A stretch of 64,000 nt of DNA from Lumbricus terrestris (taxonomy: Eukaryota; Annelida; Clitellata; Crassiclitellata; Lumbricidae). Made by a program: the position numbers and the translations under genes. The notes beneath the pieces were generated by a model. The model was not told the DNA's origin, ran no database searches, and saw only the letters and a program-made list of their open reading frames with translations. Positions 11,599 through 23,011 of the stretch are shown here, piece by piece; position 1 is the stretch's first letter; each line of letters opens with the position of its first letter. The stretch spans positions 8,525,692-8,589,691 of the forward strand of contig OX457036.1 of NCBI GenBank assembly GCA_949752735.1, written 5' to 3'.

Positions 11599-11764
11599 CG
11601 ACGTTGCAACCATTGATCATCATTAGCCAAACGCATTGCCACAACAGCAGCAGCGTCGTATTCTTCTTCTTTCGCAGACGAATAATAATTCTGCGAAAGG
11701 AATATTATATGCGGAACACCGTCGGACATGTGCAATGTTCATACATCAACTCATACATTTGCAA

Positions 11765-12380
11765 ATAATAATATTACTACTACTGCTGTTGTTACTGCTG
11801 CTTCTTCTATTGTGCAACGGCTACTACTATGCTACTGCTGCGAAAACTACTGCATGTACTATAATTTCACTTCCACTATACAGCTACTGCAAGTGTACCA
11901 TTGATACCAATGACCATTAATTATGCTACCACTACTATTGCTGCTACTATCAATTCTGTGGCTACTGCTATGTACCATAAGCCTACACATTTTCTACTAC
12001 CGCTACTACTACTACTACAACAACTACCACTACTAATTCTGCTACTGCTGCTACTAATAATTCTGCTACTGCTGCTACTGGTATTACTACTACTATTACT
12101 ACTACTACTACTGCTGCAATGCTGCTGCTACTATTACTGATATGGTTATTATTATTACTACTACTACGGCTGCTGCTACAACAACAACAACAACAACAAC
12201 TGCTGCTGCTGCTGCTACTGCAACTATTACTACTACTACTTCAACAACAACTATGCTACTACTACTACTGATGTTGCTACTGCAACTATTACTAATACTA
12301 CTACAACAACAACTACTACTACTACTGCTACTGCAACTATTACTACTACTACCACCCCTACTAATATACTTCTACCACTC
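11765..12380. repeat. CTA/CTG/CAA trinucleotide array
   Basis: Degenerate CTACTACTG, AACAACAAC and ATTACT units give Leu- and Thr-rich frames by artefact. The flanking 11599-11764 is AT-rich without a visible feature. Confidence 0.92.
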
Positions 12381-12487
12381 CTACGACTTCTACATGTACA
12401 GCTACTATAGCTGGCACTGCCTAAGCAGTCACCGCTCATGCAAATGCATGGAGTATCATTATGGAGATGATAAGTGAGCATTTGAAC

Positions 12488-12562
12488 CTATGTCTGTCTG
12501 TCTGTCTGCCTGCCTGTCTGTCTGTCTGCCTGCCTATCTGCCTGCCTGTTTGTCTGTCTGTT

Positions 12563-12631
<69 letters not shown>

Positions 12632-12635
12632 GGCT
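12488..12635. repeat. TCTG tetranucleotide array
   Basis: About 35 TCTG/CCTG/TTTG units within the Kv4 intron. Confidence 0.95.
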
Positions 12636-13130
12636 GTCCTTCCTATCCTTCTCAAACACAATCATGCTGCATGACAAGAATACATTTTTTGATCGAATTT
12701 TTTTCTCTGGTGCACACAGCCATGCACAATGTGTAAGTCTGGTTTTGTTGTGTCTGTTGTCGTCAACGCTGTCAATACTTACAATCAAAACGGTTACAAA
12801 TCATGAAGAATTTATTCCATTTCAACGTTTGTTTATTATTATTATTGTGCGGCGCATTTTCCTGAATGCGGCGCAGATGTTCGGCCCAGTTCCGGATGGA
12901 TGCTGTAAACGGAAAAGCTGCTCCATCTGGTTGGGAGTATATAGGGAAATGGATTACTGTGCCAATTGGGACGTTTGACGGCGATGGAGAGAAAGGCAAA
13001 TTTTCCAGATGTGTCTCGTGGAAATCATTGACGAGATTCTCATCCGTAATCCAGATGCTATAAGCAAATCGATTCAAACCGTTTTTAGCTTTGCGAGTCT
13101 CTCTCTATCCGTTTTCAATGGGCTTACTAA
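12636..13130. other. Intronic non-repetitive sequence
   Basis: A roughly 100-codon minus-strand frame (13077-12772) and a shorter + frame overlap here. Neither has a recognisable domain or splice context, so I regard this as non-coding intron. Confidence 0.4.
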
Positions 13131-13270
13131 CCATGCAATGCACACTCACGTATACACAGACATGCATACACAAACATGCATACACAGACATGCATACACA
13201 AACATGCATACACAAACATGCATACACAAGCACAAACACGCATACTCCTATGCACAAATGCAAGCATGCA
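13131..13270. repeat. CATACACAAACATG 14-bp tandem repeat
   Basis: Units of CATACACARACATG repeated about six times, then degenerating. Confidence 0.9.
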
Positions 13271-15356
13271 TAAGGTCAAACAACCATCGTGGAATTATAA
13301 TATGCACATCGGAAAATGGGTAGCCTACATCAGAGATGTGTAGAATACTATTAGCTATAATTTTCAGTCGGTTAGAATTAGAATGAACTAGAATTTCAAA
13401 TCGATTGGAACTATAATACGACTTAGCAAAAAAATTCCAATCGTTTAGCAATTAGATTTCGTGAATTTATAAAACTTTTATCTATGTACTGTATATAGAA
13501 AGTTACTACACAGAAAGTTGATTTACTAGTCTTAGCCTATTAATTAATGGCCTATACCTAAATCAGCACAACGTCTGTTACAGTAAGCCTACTGTATGAC
13601 TGTGAAAATAGTCCACAAACAAGAAATCAACACTACATTGATCAATAGTCAATAAAATAATATGCTGCAGTTATTGATACACAACCATTGTGTGACCGTG
13701 TATTCAGATAAATGATTAACACTAACAAATATATTGCATATAAATAAATAGCCTACATATTGAACTAAATTTGTATATAAAAATATATAAGGCCTAGGTC
13801 TATATATATGTCTCTACTCTATATAATATTATGTTGGTGTTTATGGCTTACGAAACAACTCTAGCCATCGTCTTGCCTTAGTAGCCTATCATTCTAGACA
13901 GACTGTCGTGAAAGTGACAAATACGCAGTGTGGCAGAAAAAATCACAGCTGCAGACAATTGACGCACATAAACTGATATCGTACTCGACGTTTTTATTTC
14001 GACTCAGCTAAAGTTTAAGTTCATCACCAGATGAGATTGATAGGAGTCATTTATAATGTGTGTGTTTGTGTGTGTGTGTGTGTGTTTGTGTGTTTGTGCG
14101 TGTGTGTGCGTGTGTCTGTGTGTGTATTAAGCAAGGATTTATGTGACACATGTATCTATATTGTAAGCCTATATCTCATTATCGATTCGGCCTATTTGCT
14201 GAATATACAATCATGTACATGTATTACTCCTAATCATCCTTATTATTTGCTACTAATTTACGATTGGTACGACTACAATATTTTGACTACAACATCTTCT
14301 ACAACAACTAACTGCTCAACAACGACAACGACAATAACTAGAGTGGCTGCGACTACAACCACATCTATGATACTACGCCTACAATTATTCTACAACTACG
14401 AATACTACGACCAAGAATGATTATGCTGCTGCTTTTATTTTGTCGTCGTTGTTGGCATTATCAGTTTATTGTGCGTTACATCTTCACTGAGAAAGCAAGA
14501 TAGATCTAATGATGTTCGATAGCAACGACGTTTGAGTCCTCTGGATGGATTCCAACAGATGCTCTAATTATATACACAGTGCACTATACACACTATGTAA
14601 ACATGCGTTGTTGTTAAACATAATGCTGACTTGCACGCAGTCATTTAATGAAATATGAGACAATAAATAACTCTACAATATTATTATTAGGCTCATTTTC
14701 TGTAATTATTAAACCGCCAATGACTCAATGCTTTCGTACAAAACACAGTCAAGTAAATTATTACCTATCGTCGCTGCAGTCACCAAGCCATGGCGATAAA
14801 CGATTAGCTCGTTGCTCAGGTATGCGCAGGAAATTATTGCAGCGCAGGTATTTCAGGTGCATCGATATTATCATGCCGGTGGTTGCAGTGGCTGAATACC
14901 TGGCAGCAGGAACAGGTAAACGTGGGTATACCGTGGATTAGTCTGTATGTGATGTGTATGCGGTGAATGGGTATAGAGTGGCACTGGCACACCTGTAAGC
15001 GTTGAACTAGGTATACCGTATATGTATACTTAAGACGTCGTTGGCAGAGTGGTAAGGAGAGGTTAACAAATAAAGTGAGGATAGATAGAAAATATATATA
15101 GGCCTTAATCGCAAGGCATAATCGTTTATCGTAAGCTACAAATCTCTTAATCTTAAAAGCTATTACTGTAAAACTGTAAATAAATGATTAAATAGAATAG
15201 AGTAAACACAGGGCCCCATTTTATTAGCGAGCGTTGGCTCTTATCAGAGATGTTGCACATAGTTGTCATTCGGAGATCCGGTTGCCATGGGTACCAGAGG
15301 GATGAGGGCCAGAGCAGCCGCTAGGGTGGTTTTGTTGAGGACGAGAAAGAATGGAA
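13271..15356. other. Intronic AT-rich sequence
   Basis: Contains a short TG array at 14059-14127 and several TAGGCCTA words. No gene or recognisable transposon is seen. Confidence 0.5.
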
Positions 15357-18300
15357 GACGGGGGATTGTGTGGATTAGGGCAGGAATTAATGATTGGGTG
15401 GATTAGGGTAGGAATTATAGATTGGGTGGATTAGGGCAGGAATTAAAGATTGGGTGGATTAGGGTAGGAATTATAGATTGGGTGGATTAGGGCAGGAATT
15501 AATGATTGGGTGGATTAGGGCAGGAATTAAAGATTGGATGGATTAGGGTAGGAATAAAAGATTGGGTGGATTAGGGCAGGAATTAAAGATTGGATGGATT
15601 AGGATAGGAATTAAAGATTGGATCGATTAGGGCAGGAATTAAAGATTGGATGGATTAGGGCAGGAATTAAAGATTGGATGGATTAGGGCAGGAATTAAAG
15701 ATTGGATGGATTAGGATAGGAATTATAGATTGGGTGGATTAGGGCAGGAATTAATGATTGGATGGATTAGGGCAGGAATTAAAGATTGGATGGATTAGGG
15801 CAGGAATTAATGATTGGGTGGATTAGGGCAGGAATTAAAGATTGGGTGGATTAGGGCAGGAATTAAAGATTGGATGGATTAGGGCAGGAATTAAAGATTG
15901 GATGGATTAGGGCAGGAATTAAAGATTGGATGGATTAGGGCAGGAATTAAAGATTGGATGGATTAGGGTAGGAATAAAAGATTGGGTGGATTAGGGCAGG
16001 AATTAATGATTGGGTGGATTAGGGCAGGAATTAATGATTGGGTGGATTAGGGCAGGAATTAAAGATTGGATGGATTAGGGCAGGAATTAATGATTGGGTG
16101 GATTAGGGCAGGAATTAAAGATTGGATGGATTAGGGCAGGAATTAAAGATTGGATGGATTAGGATAGGAATTAAAGATTGGGTGGATTAGGGCAGGAATT
16201 AATGATTGGGTGGATTAGGGCAGGAATTAAAGATTGGATGGATTAGGGCAGGAATTAAAGATTGGATGGATTAGGATAGGAATTATAGATTGGGTGGATT
16301 AGGGCAGGAATTAATGATTGGATGGATTAGGGCAGGAATTAAAGATTGGATGGATTAGGGCAGGAATTAATGATTGGATGGATTAGGGCAGGAATTAAAG
16401 ATTGGGTGGATTAGGGCAGGAATTAAAGATTGGATGGATTAGGGCAGGAATTAAAGATTGGATGGATTAGGGCAGGAATTAAAGATTGGATGGATTAGGG
16501 CAGGAATTAAAGATTGGATGGATTAGGGCAGGAATTAAAGATTGGATGGATTAGGGCAGGAATTAAAGATTGGATGGATTAGGGTAGGAATAAAAGATTG
16601 GGTGGATTAGGGCAGGAATTAAAGATTGGATGGATTAGGGCAGGAATTAAAGATTGGATGGATTAGGGCAGGAATTAAAGATTGGATGGATTAGGGCAGG
16701 AATTAAAGATTGGATGGATTAGGGTAGGAATAAAAGATTGGGTGGATTAGGGCAGGAATTAAAGATTGGATGGATTAGGATAGGAATTAAAGATTGGGTG
16801 GATTAGGGCAGGAATTAAAGATTGGATGGATTAGGGCAGGAATTAAAGATTGGATGGATTAGGGTAGGAATAAAAGATTGGGTGGATTAGGGCAGGAATT
16901 AAAGATTGGATGGATTAGGATAGGAATTAAAGATTGGGTGGATTAGGGCAGGAATTAAAGATTGGATGGATTAGGGCAGGAATTAAAGATTGGGTGGATT
17001 AGGGCAGGAATTAAAGATTGGATCGATTAGGGCAGGAATTAAAGATTGGATGGATTAGGGCAGGAATTAAAGATTGGATGGATTAGGGTAGGAATAAAAG
17101 ATTGGGTGGATTAGGGCAGGAATTAAAGATTGGATCGATTAGGGCAGGAATTAAAGATTGGATGGATTAGGGCAGGAATTAAAGATTGGATGGATTAGGG
17201 CAGGAATTAAAGATTGGATGGATTAGGGTAGGAATAAAAGATTGGATGGATTAGGGTAGGAATAAAAGATTGGGTGTATTAGGGCAGGAATTAAAGATTG
17301 GATCGATTAGGGCAGGAATTAGAGATTGGATGGATTAGGGTAGGAATAAAAGATTGGGTGGATTAGGGCAGGAATTAAAGATTGGATGGATTAGGGCAGG
17401 AATTAAAGATTGGGTGGATTAGGGCAGGAATTAAAGATTGGGTGGATTAGGGCAGGAATTAAAGATTGGATCGATTAGGGCAGGAATTAAAGATTGGATG
17501 GATTAGGGTAGGAATAAAAGATTGGGTGGATTAGGGCAGGAATTAAAGATTGGATCGATTAGGGCAGGAATTAAAGATTGGATGGATTAGGATAGGAATT
17601 AAAGATTGGGTGGATTAGGGCAGGAATTAAAGATTGGATGGATTAGGGCAGGAATTAAAGATTGGATGGATTAGGGTAGGAATAAAAGATTGGGTGGATT
17701 AGGGCAGGAATTAAAAATTGAGTGGATTAGGGCAGGAATTATAGATTGGATGGATTATGGCAGGAATTAAAGATTGGGTGGATTAGGGCAGGAATTAAAG
17801 ATTGGGTGGAGTAGGGCAGGAATTAAAGATTGGATGGATTAGTGCAGGAATTAAAGATTGGATGGATTAGGGTAGGAATAAAAGATTGGGTGTATTAGGG
17901 CAGGAATTAAATATTGGATCGATTAGGGCAGGAATTAAAGATTGGATGGATTAGGGTAGGAATAAAAGATTGGGTGGATTAGGGCAGGAATTAAAGATTG
18001 GATGGATTAGGGCAGGAATTAAAGATTGGGTGGATTAGGGCAGGAATTAAAGATTGGATGGATTAGGATAGGAATTAAAGATTGGGTGGATTAGGGCAGG
18101 AATTAAAGATTGGATGGATTAGGGCAGGAATTAAAGATTGGATGGATTAGGGTAGGAATAAAAGATTGGGTGGATTAGGGCAGGAATTAAAAATTGAGTG
18201 GATTAGGGCAGGAATTATAGATTGGGTGGATTATGGCAGGAATTAAAGATTGGGTGGATTAGGGCAGGAATTAAAGATTGGGTGGATTAGGGCAGGAATT

Positions 18301-18600
18301 AAAGATTGGATGGATTAGGGTAGGAATAAAAGATTGGGTGGATCAGGGCAGGAATTAAAAATTGAGTGGATTAGGGCAGGAATTATGGATTGGGTGGATT
18401 ATGGCAGGAATTAAAGATTGGGTGGATTAGGGCAGGAATTAAAGATTGGGTGGATTAAGGCAGGAATTAATGATTGGAGGGATTAGGGCAGGAATGAAAG
18501 ATTTGGTGGATTAGGGCAGAAATTAAAGATTGAGTGGATTAGGGCAGGAATTATAGATTGGGTGCATTAGGGCAGGAATTAAAGATTGGGTGGATTAGGG
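15357..18600. repeat. 28-bp minisatellite, about 116 copies
   Basis: The unit is GATTGGRTGGATTAGGGC followed by AGGAATTAAA. Variable sites are GGGTGG versus GGATGG, GGGCAGG versus GGGTAGG or GGATAGG, and TAAAG, TAATG or TATAG. Nearly all units contain TTAGGG. The variant GTAGGAATAAAAG is almost always followed by GGGTGG, so multi-unit blocks have been copied together. Units at the 3' edge (17700 onward) are more divergent. Confidence 0.98.
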
Positions 18601-18748
18601 TAAGTATTCCTCAGGAGGTGATGCTTCAATTCGTGAGAGTGTTATAAGTATGGGAGTCTGAGGCAGATGGCGGTGGGTGGTGTGGCGGTATTGATGGCGG
18701 AATTGGAAATTAACGGAGATCAAGGGATTATAGCTCTATCCCAACTAC

Positions 18749-18911
18749 CGTACAGCGCGGACACTGCCTCGGAGTTTCACGCCGAAGCGCTGAACAATTG
18801 CGAGTGAAGGACTTGCCCAAGGTCATTATGCGGTGACTTGAGGTGGATTCGAACCTGCAACCCTTCGGCTACAAGACAACGAACATAACCACAAAACCAC
18901 CGCGCCCCACA
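18749..18911 (-). mobile_element. tRNA-derived SINE, copy 2
   Basis: The minus strand reads TGTGGGGCGCGGTGGTTTTG, then the B box GGTTCGAATCCACCTCAAG, then CTTGGGCAAGTCCTTCACTC and GTGTCCGCGCTG. Head and body are the same as the copies at 2195 and 34088. Confidence 0.85.
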
Positions 18912-19300
18912 TCGTTGTTTTATTATTTTTATCGTCATAATAAATTATTGTAATTATTGTCGCTAAAGTTTTAATTTTTCACATTGATATTGTTATTGAG
19001 GCTGGCATTATTATCATTATTGAGGCAGTTTGGCCTATTTGGTGTTTATAATCACTAGGATGATTAGGTTATTAAGATTGTTACTGGAAAAGCTATTGGT
19101 GTTAATAGGCCTACTGCAATTATTGATATAGGCCTAATTGTCATCAACTCACATTTGTTGTTATAGTAGTCGGGTATTGCTACTGAATTTTTATTGATGC
19201 TGATATCGATATTGGTATTGCTGCTATTATGTCAAGTGTCATCGCTATTGTCGTAATTATCGTCCAACAATAATTGTTGCCGGAGTCAATAAAATTAATG
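18912..19300. other. Intronic AT-rich sequence
   Basis: TTATTG-rich low-complexity sequence. No feature is recognised. Confidence 0.4.
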
Positions 19301-19860
19301 CAGAATCGGGTCAGACGATAGATAATAACCGGAGTCTATCCGTGACGTAATTAAACCCGTCTCAAATAATTACTTCCTGCGTCTTGACACTCGCAAGCCG
19401 TCCTATCGTCACTCATATTATTATCTTTTCCCACACAGCCATGCGCCGCGTCGCAATCTGCATATCATGAATATGTATGACCATGAAGGAATCCGATTAT
19501 CGTCGGCTTAATTAGGCATATCTATGCATTATTTACCTATCGCTTGGTTGTTTGAGAGAGAGAGGAATTACCGCATGAAGAATAATGTGGCGCCCCGCAG
19601 CGTCGGGGCATCAAAGCGCCGTCGGTCATTCTGTTCTGCCAACGCCGGTGGACGGTCCTTGGATTATCGGCGATGACAAAGTCCTATGTCGATAAAGCCC
19701 GTCGCACGCTGCCGGTCGATAGTTTCGATCGGCGCCGGTGGGTGTGCGAGGTGCATGAACGTTCGTATTGGGGGAATGTTTGTCCGTTTTAGGGACGAGG
19801 TGAGTTGCGGCTAGATGCCTCTTTGAAGGCGAGAGCTTTTGCAACTTGTCTGATATATTC
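19301..19860. promoter_or_regulatory. Possible intronic regulatory island (speculative)
   Basis: This is the only long non-repetitive, CpG-bearing block in the large Kv4 intron. It holds a CRE-like TGACGTAATTA, homeodomain-type TTAATTA and TGCATTATTTA words. It also holds a GC-rich inverted repeat (GCCCCGCAGCGTCGGGGC at about 19592) and several CG-rich hairpins. No gene frame of note is present. Composition alone supports the call. Confidence 0.25.
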
Positions 19861-20100
19861 TCTCATCGGCCGGATGTTAATCTGGGCATCTATCCCCAAC
19901 AGAGTGTAGAGTGGAAGAGTCCACCCCTCCATAAACCACTCCCCCCATGAAAATTTGACAAAGATGATAATAGTTTTAGTTACTGTCTACATTATTGCAT
20001 TGCATGAACTGTTATGATATACGGTGATAGTATCAACATCATGAGGCATAGATAACTTTTATCAGCACTGCAATAATTATAGTATCTAGACCATCTAGAG

Positions 20101-20421
20101 CAGCCGTTCCCAACCCGTGGCCCTCGGGCCAAAAGTGGCCCGCCTGGCCTGCAAAAATGGCCCGCAGCATCTCAGTGAATTAAAAAGAATATATGTAAAA
20201 ATTTACAATTTGGACTTGATGGAATATATAATTCTTTTCTATTTCAAATTATTTTATTTGGACGTTAATAAATCGCATCAAACATTCTATTTTGATTCAA
20301 TTTTAACAATTTTATACCCCTTTTGGTTAATTAAATTTTAGCCTTGTTGCCGTTGTGGCGCCCTAATGTCCTCCAACTTAGAAAAAGTGGCCCGACAGTC
20401 AAAAAAGGTTGAGAACCACTG
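20101..20421. mobile_element. hAT-type MITE with perfect 8-bp target duplication
   Basis: The left end is CAGCCGTTCCCAACCCGTGG and the right end is GGTTGAGAACCACTG, which match as inverted repeats of CAGYSGTTCYCAACC. The flanks are ATCTAGAG at 20093-20100 and ATCTAGAG at 20422-20429, an exact 8-bp duplication as hAT elements make. At 321 bp with no transposase it is non-autonomous. A fragment of the same family lies at 47236-47294. Confidence 0.93.
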
Positions 20422-20429
20422 ATCTAGAG

Positions 20430-20515
20430 CAATTTTCCTAAGATGGTAGCTTAAAATGCTACCATTGCAATGTGAAATTCCAAAAAAATTCCCATGCTAG
20501 AGACCCCTAACCCTT
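20430..20515. mobile_element. Fragment related to the foldback element arms
   Basis: The stretch AAGATGGTAGCTTAAAATGC followed by TACCATTGCAATGTGAAATTCC resembles the right-arm sequence near 25905-25960. The hAT MITE therefore appears to have landed in or beside an older copy of that repeat. Confidence 0.5.
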
Positions 20516-20747
20516 CCCATGCTCGACGCTACGTGCCTCGGTGATCATCCGCCGGACGCTCGTTCGCCCCCCCCCCCCCCACCCCCCAACACCCCCACAG
20601 AAACTTTCATTTGCCCAGAGGATGACGACTAGAGTAAATGCTGCTCATCGACAAGACGTGTATTACTGACAACGTCTCCTCAATTTCACTATACTATTAT
20701 TATAAATGCTTTCTTTTCCTCTATTGCTTTCTTCTTCTTCTTTAGGT

Positions 20748-20955
20748 TCTCTGCCCTTCGGCAGGTTCCAACCTCCAATGACGCCACTCCTCTCTGTGCT
20801 GTGCCTTTTCCTTCAGTTTGCTGTATCCGTTGGCCATCATCCATCCGAGCATCATTTGCCGCGGTCTTCCTCTCCCTCTCTTTCCTTCCATTCTCCCTTC
20901 TATGATTTCTTTCAGGAGGGAGTCTCCTCTTAATACGTGCCCAACCCAGTTCCTT
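20748..20955 (-). mobile_element. LINE 3' end fragment (reverse-transcriptase C-terminal tail), copy 1
   Basis: The minus strand can be read as [20 protein letters not shown], then [18 protein letters not shown], a stop, and an AAGAAGAAG tail. This is the familiar C-terminal tail of non-LTR retrotransposon polyproteins (GK.EGKR.RGR.R...W.....REEWR). It is homologous to the copy at 26358-26700. Confidence 0.8.
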
Positions 20956-21215
20956 TGTCTATTGCTTTACCTTACCTCATGTTCCCTTCTCCCATTCTTT
21001 TTAATTCCTTTCTTTTCTCGTTTATCTTTGATTTCTTTCCTTCCCTTCCATTCATTTCTTTCCATTTTCTTTCGTTTTCTTCCATTCCCTTTCTTTTAAT
21101 TCCATTCTCTTCAATGCCATTACCTTCCTTCGCTTCCATTTTATTTCCTCTTCCATTCCTACTCTTCCATATTCTTTCCCTCCATTTTCTTTCTCCGCCC
21201 CTTCCTACCTTTTCA
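20956..21215. repeat. TTCC/TTTC pyrimidine-rich tract
   Basis: Degenerate CCATTC/TTTCCTTCC units in the Kv4 intron. Confidence 0.8.
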
Positions 21216-21366
21216 TAACTTACCTCTTCTAATCATACCGTTACTTATGCATATAATTATATGTAGTAAACAATTATATATACCGTATAGTCTACATTCT
21301 ATAATATACTACAATATAATTATATTCGATTATTATGAATTAAAGAGGGAATTATATGTCTTGTAG

Positions 21367-21531
21367 GATCGTGAGTTGGTTGACGCCGAGAGTAGTCTAT
21401 ACGGCAACATTGGCAACATCCGTCAGTTGACCGTAGTTGCCCCACGGACCCCTTCTCCATCGATCCTCTCAACCGATCAGCAACGCAGCTGGTGTTGCTG
21501 TTGTCCATCGAGAAAGCGCAGCAAATACAAG
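21367..21531 (+). CDS. Shal/KCND: Kv4 (Shal) distal C-terminal exon
   Basis: The exon lies between TTGTAG and AAG|GTCAGT, is 55 codons long and phase 0 on both sides. It begins DRELVDAESSLYG, aligning with the NHEFVDEQVFEES segment that follows HHHLLHCLEKTT in vertebrate Kv4. It ends SILSTDQQRSWCCCCPSRKR. The Cys cluster followed by basic residues parallels the TSTCCSRRHKK of Kv4.2 and may be a palmitoylation-type site (inference). The APRTPSPSI stretch offers proline-directed phosphorylation sites. Confidence 0.88.
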
Positions 21532-21744
21532 GTCAGTTAGAGGGCAACGCATTCAGTATAGCAACCCTTGGCTTTCCTCCATCGACTGCGGGTACGAACC
21601 TGCCGAGTGTGCTCCACGTATAATGACCATCGTTTGCATGTTTCACGAAGATCTTGAAAAACGCGCAAAATGGGAATACACAGCCAATTCAATTCTAATT
21701 CAATTCATTTATTCGACAACCAGAGCAACAAATTCGGAGGGAAA

Positions 21745-21815
21745 GATGGATGGATGGACGGATGGACGGATGTAGGGAGGGAGGGAGTGAGGGAGGGAGG
21801 GAGGGATGGTGATGG
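21745..21815. repeat. GGAT/GGGA short array
   Basis: Short GATGGATG and GAGGGAGG units in the last Kv4 intron. Confidence 0.85.
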
Positions 21816-21989
21816 TATAATGGTGATGGTATAATGTAAATGGATGTCATGTTTTATGATGCATTGTTTTAGTGATTGATGTGATGTAATGTTATGAGAT
21901 TGAATGTGATGCTGTTAATGGTATGAGACTAAATCCATCGCATTTGGCTTTTATTGTTTGCCTTAAAGTCGCTCTCAATGACTGTCTGA

Positions 21990-22405
<416 letters not shown>

Positions 22406-22678
22406 TTTCTGTATCTCTCTGCTTCTCTCTGACTCTTGTCTCTGTTTCTATCTCTATTACTCTATTACTCTATCTCTGTCTCTCTCTTTTTCTCCCACCC
22501 TGTCTGTCTCCTTCTCCCTCCCTTCCTCTCTGCTCGTACTCTAGTTAGTAGTGCCATTCTTTAGACTGGATAAATGGGAAGACGCCGTCATCACCATAGC
22601 AACCATATATAAGGTATGGTTAAATACCACAGACGACAACTATAGCCGTCTGAAACATTCTGTCTTCTTTCCTTCCAG

Positions 22679-23011
22679 ACGCAGACTCTAACTCTCGAAG
22701 ACCCACACGATCTCTCCATCACGGCCAATCTATCATCGGGCGTCCACGCCGGTGTCGGTGTCTCAACTTGCGGGGCCAGGGGGACGCACTGCCCGTCCGG
22801 GTCGCACACCGTCCCCCGACCATTCGGTCGGTTCCACCCGACGCCGCCTGGCGACGAAACGCGGACGAACAACAACGCCCAGCAGCAGACGGATGTCGTC
22901 GGTGACGTCACCGGAAGTAGGAACCATACCAAGATAGCGGACGCGGTCGGGAACAATCATCGTGACCTGGAGACGATCCGCGAGATATCCGTCCAGCTGA
23001 CGGAATTATGA
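22679..23011 (+). CDS. Shal/KCND: Kv4 (Shal) terminal exon and stop codon
   Basis: The acceptor TTTCCTTCCAG precedes ACGCAGACTCTAAC. In phase 0 the frame runs 110 codons to TGA at 23009-23011. The body (STCGARGTHCPSGSHTVPRP and onward) is proline/glycine-rich and not conserved, but the end, HRDLETIREISVQLTEL, resembles the GSIQELSTIQIRCVERTPL block of vertebrate Kv4. After the filter the four exons give about 282 residues, close to the Kv4 family. The match is weaker than for the upstream exons, so the exon call rests on phase, splice sites and this block. Confidence 0.78.
   Translation, partial: TQTLTLEDPHDLSITANLSSGVHAGVGVSTCGARGTHCPSGSHTVPRPFGRFHPTPPGDETRTNNNAQQQTDVVGDVTGSRNHTKIADAVGNNHRDLETIREISVQLTEL

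Noticed and set aside
12772..13077. 101-codon minus-strand frame in the Kv4 intron
   Set aside because: No homology recognised, no splice or promoter context, and an AAT/AAC repeat is included at one end.
15357..18600. Interstitial telomere array
   Set aside because: TTAGGG is only six bases of a 28-bp unit and is not tandem, so it is a minisatellite and not telomere sequence.
15357..18600. CRISPR-like array
   Set aside because: Direct tandem units without unique spacers, in a eukaryotic intron.
22591..22956. 121-codon minus-strand frame opposite the last Kv4 exon
   Set aside because: Shadow of the + strand coding exon, which has good splice sites and matching phase.
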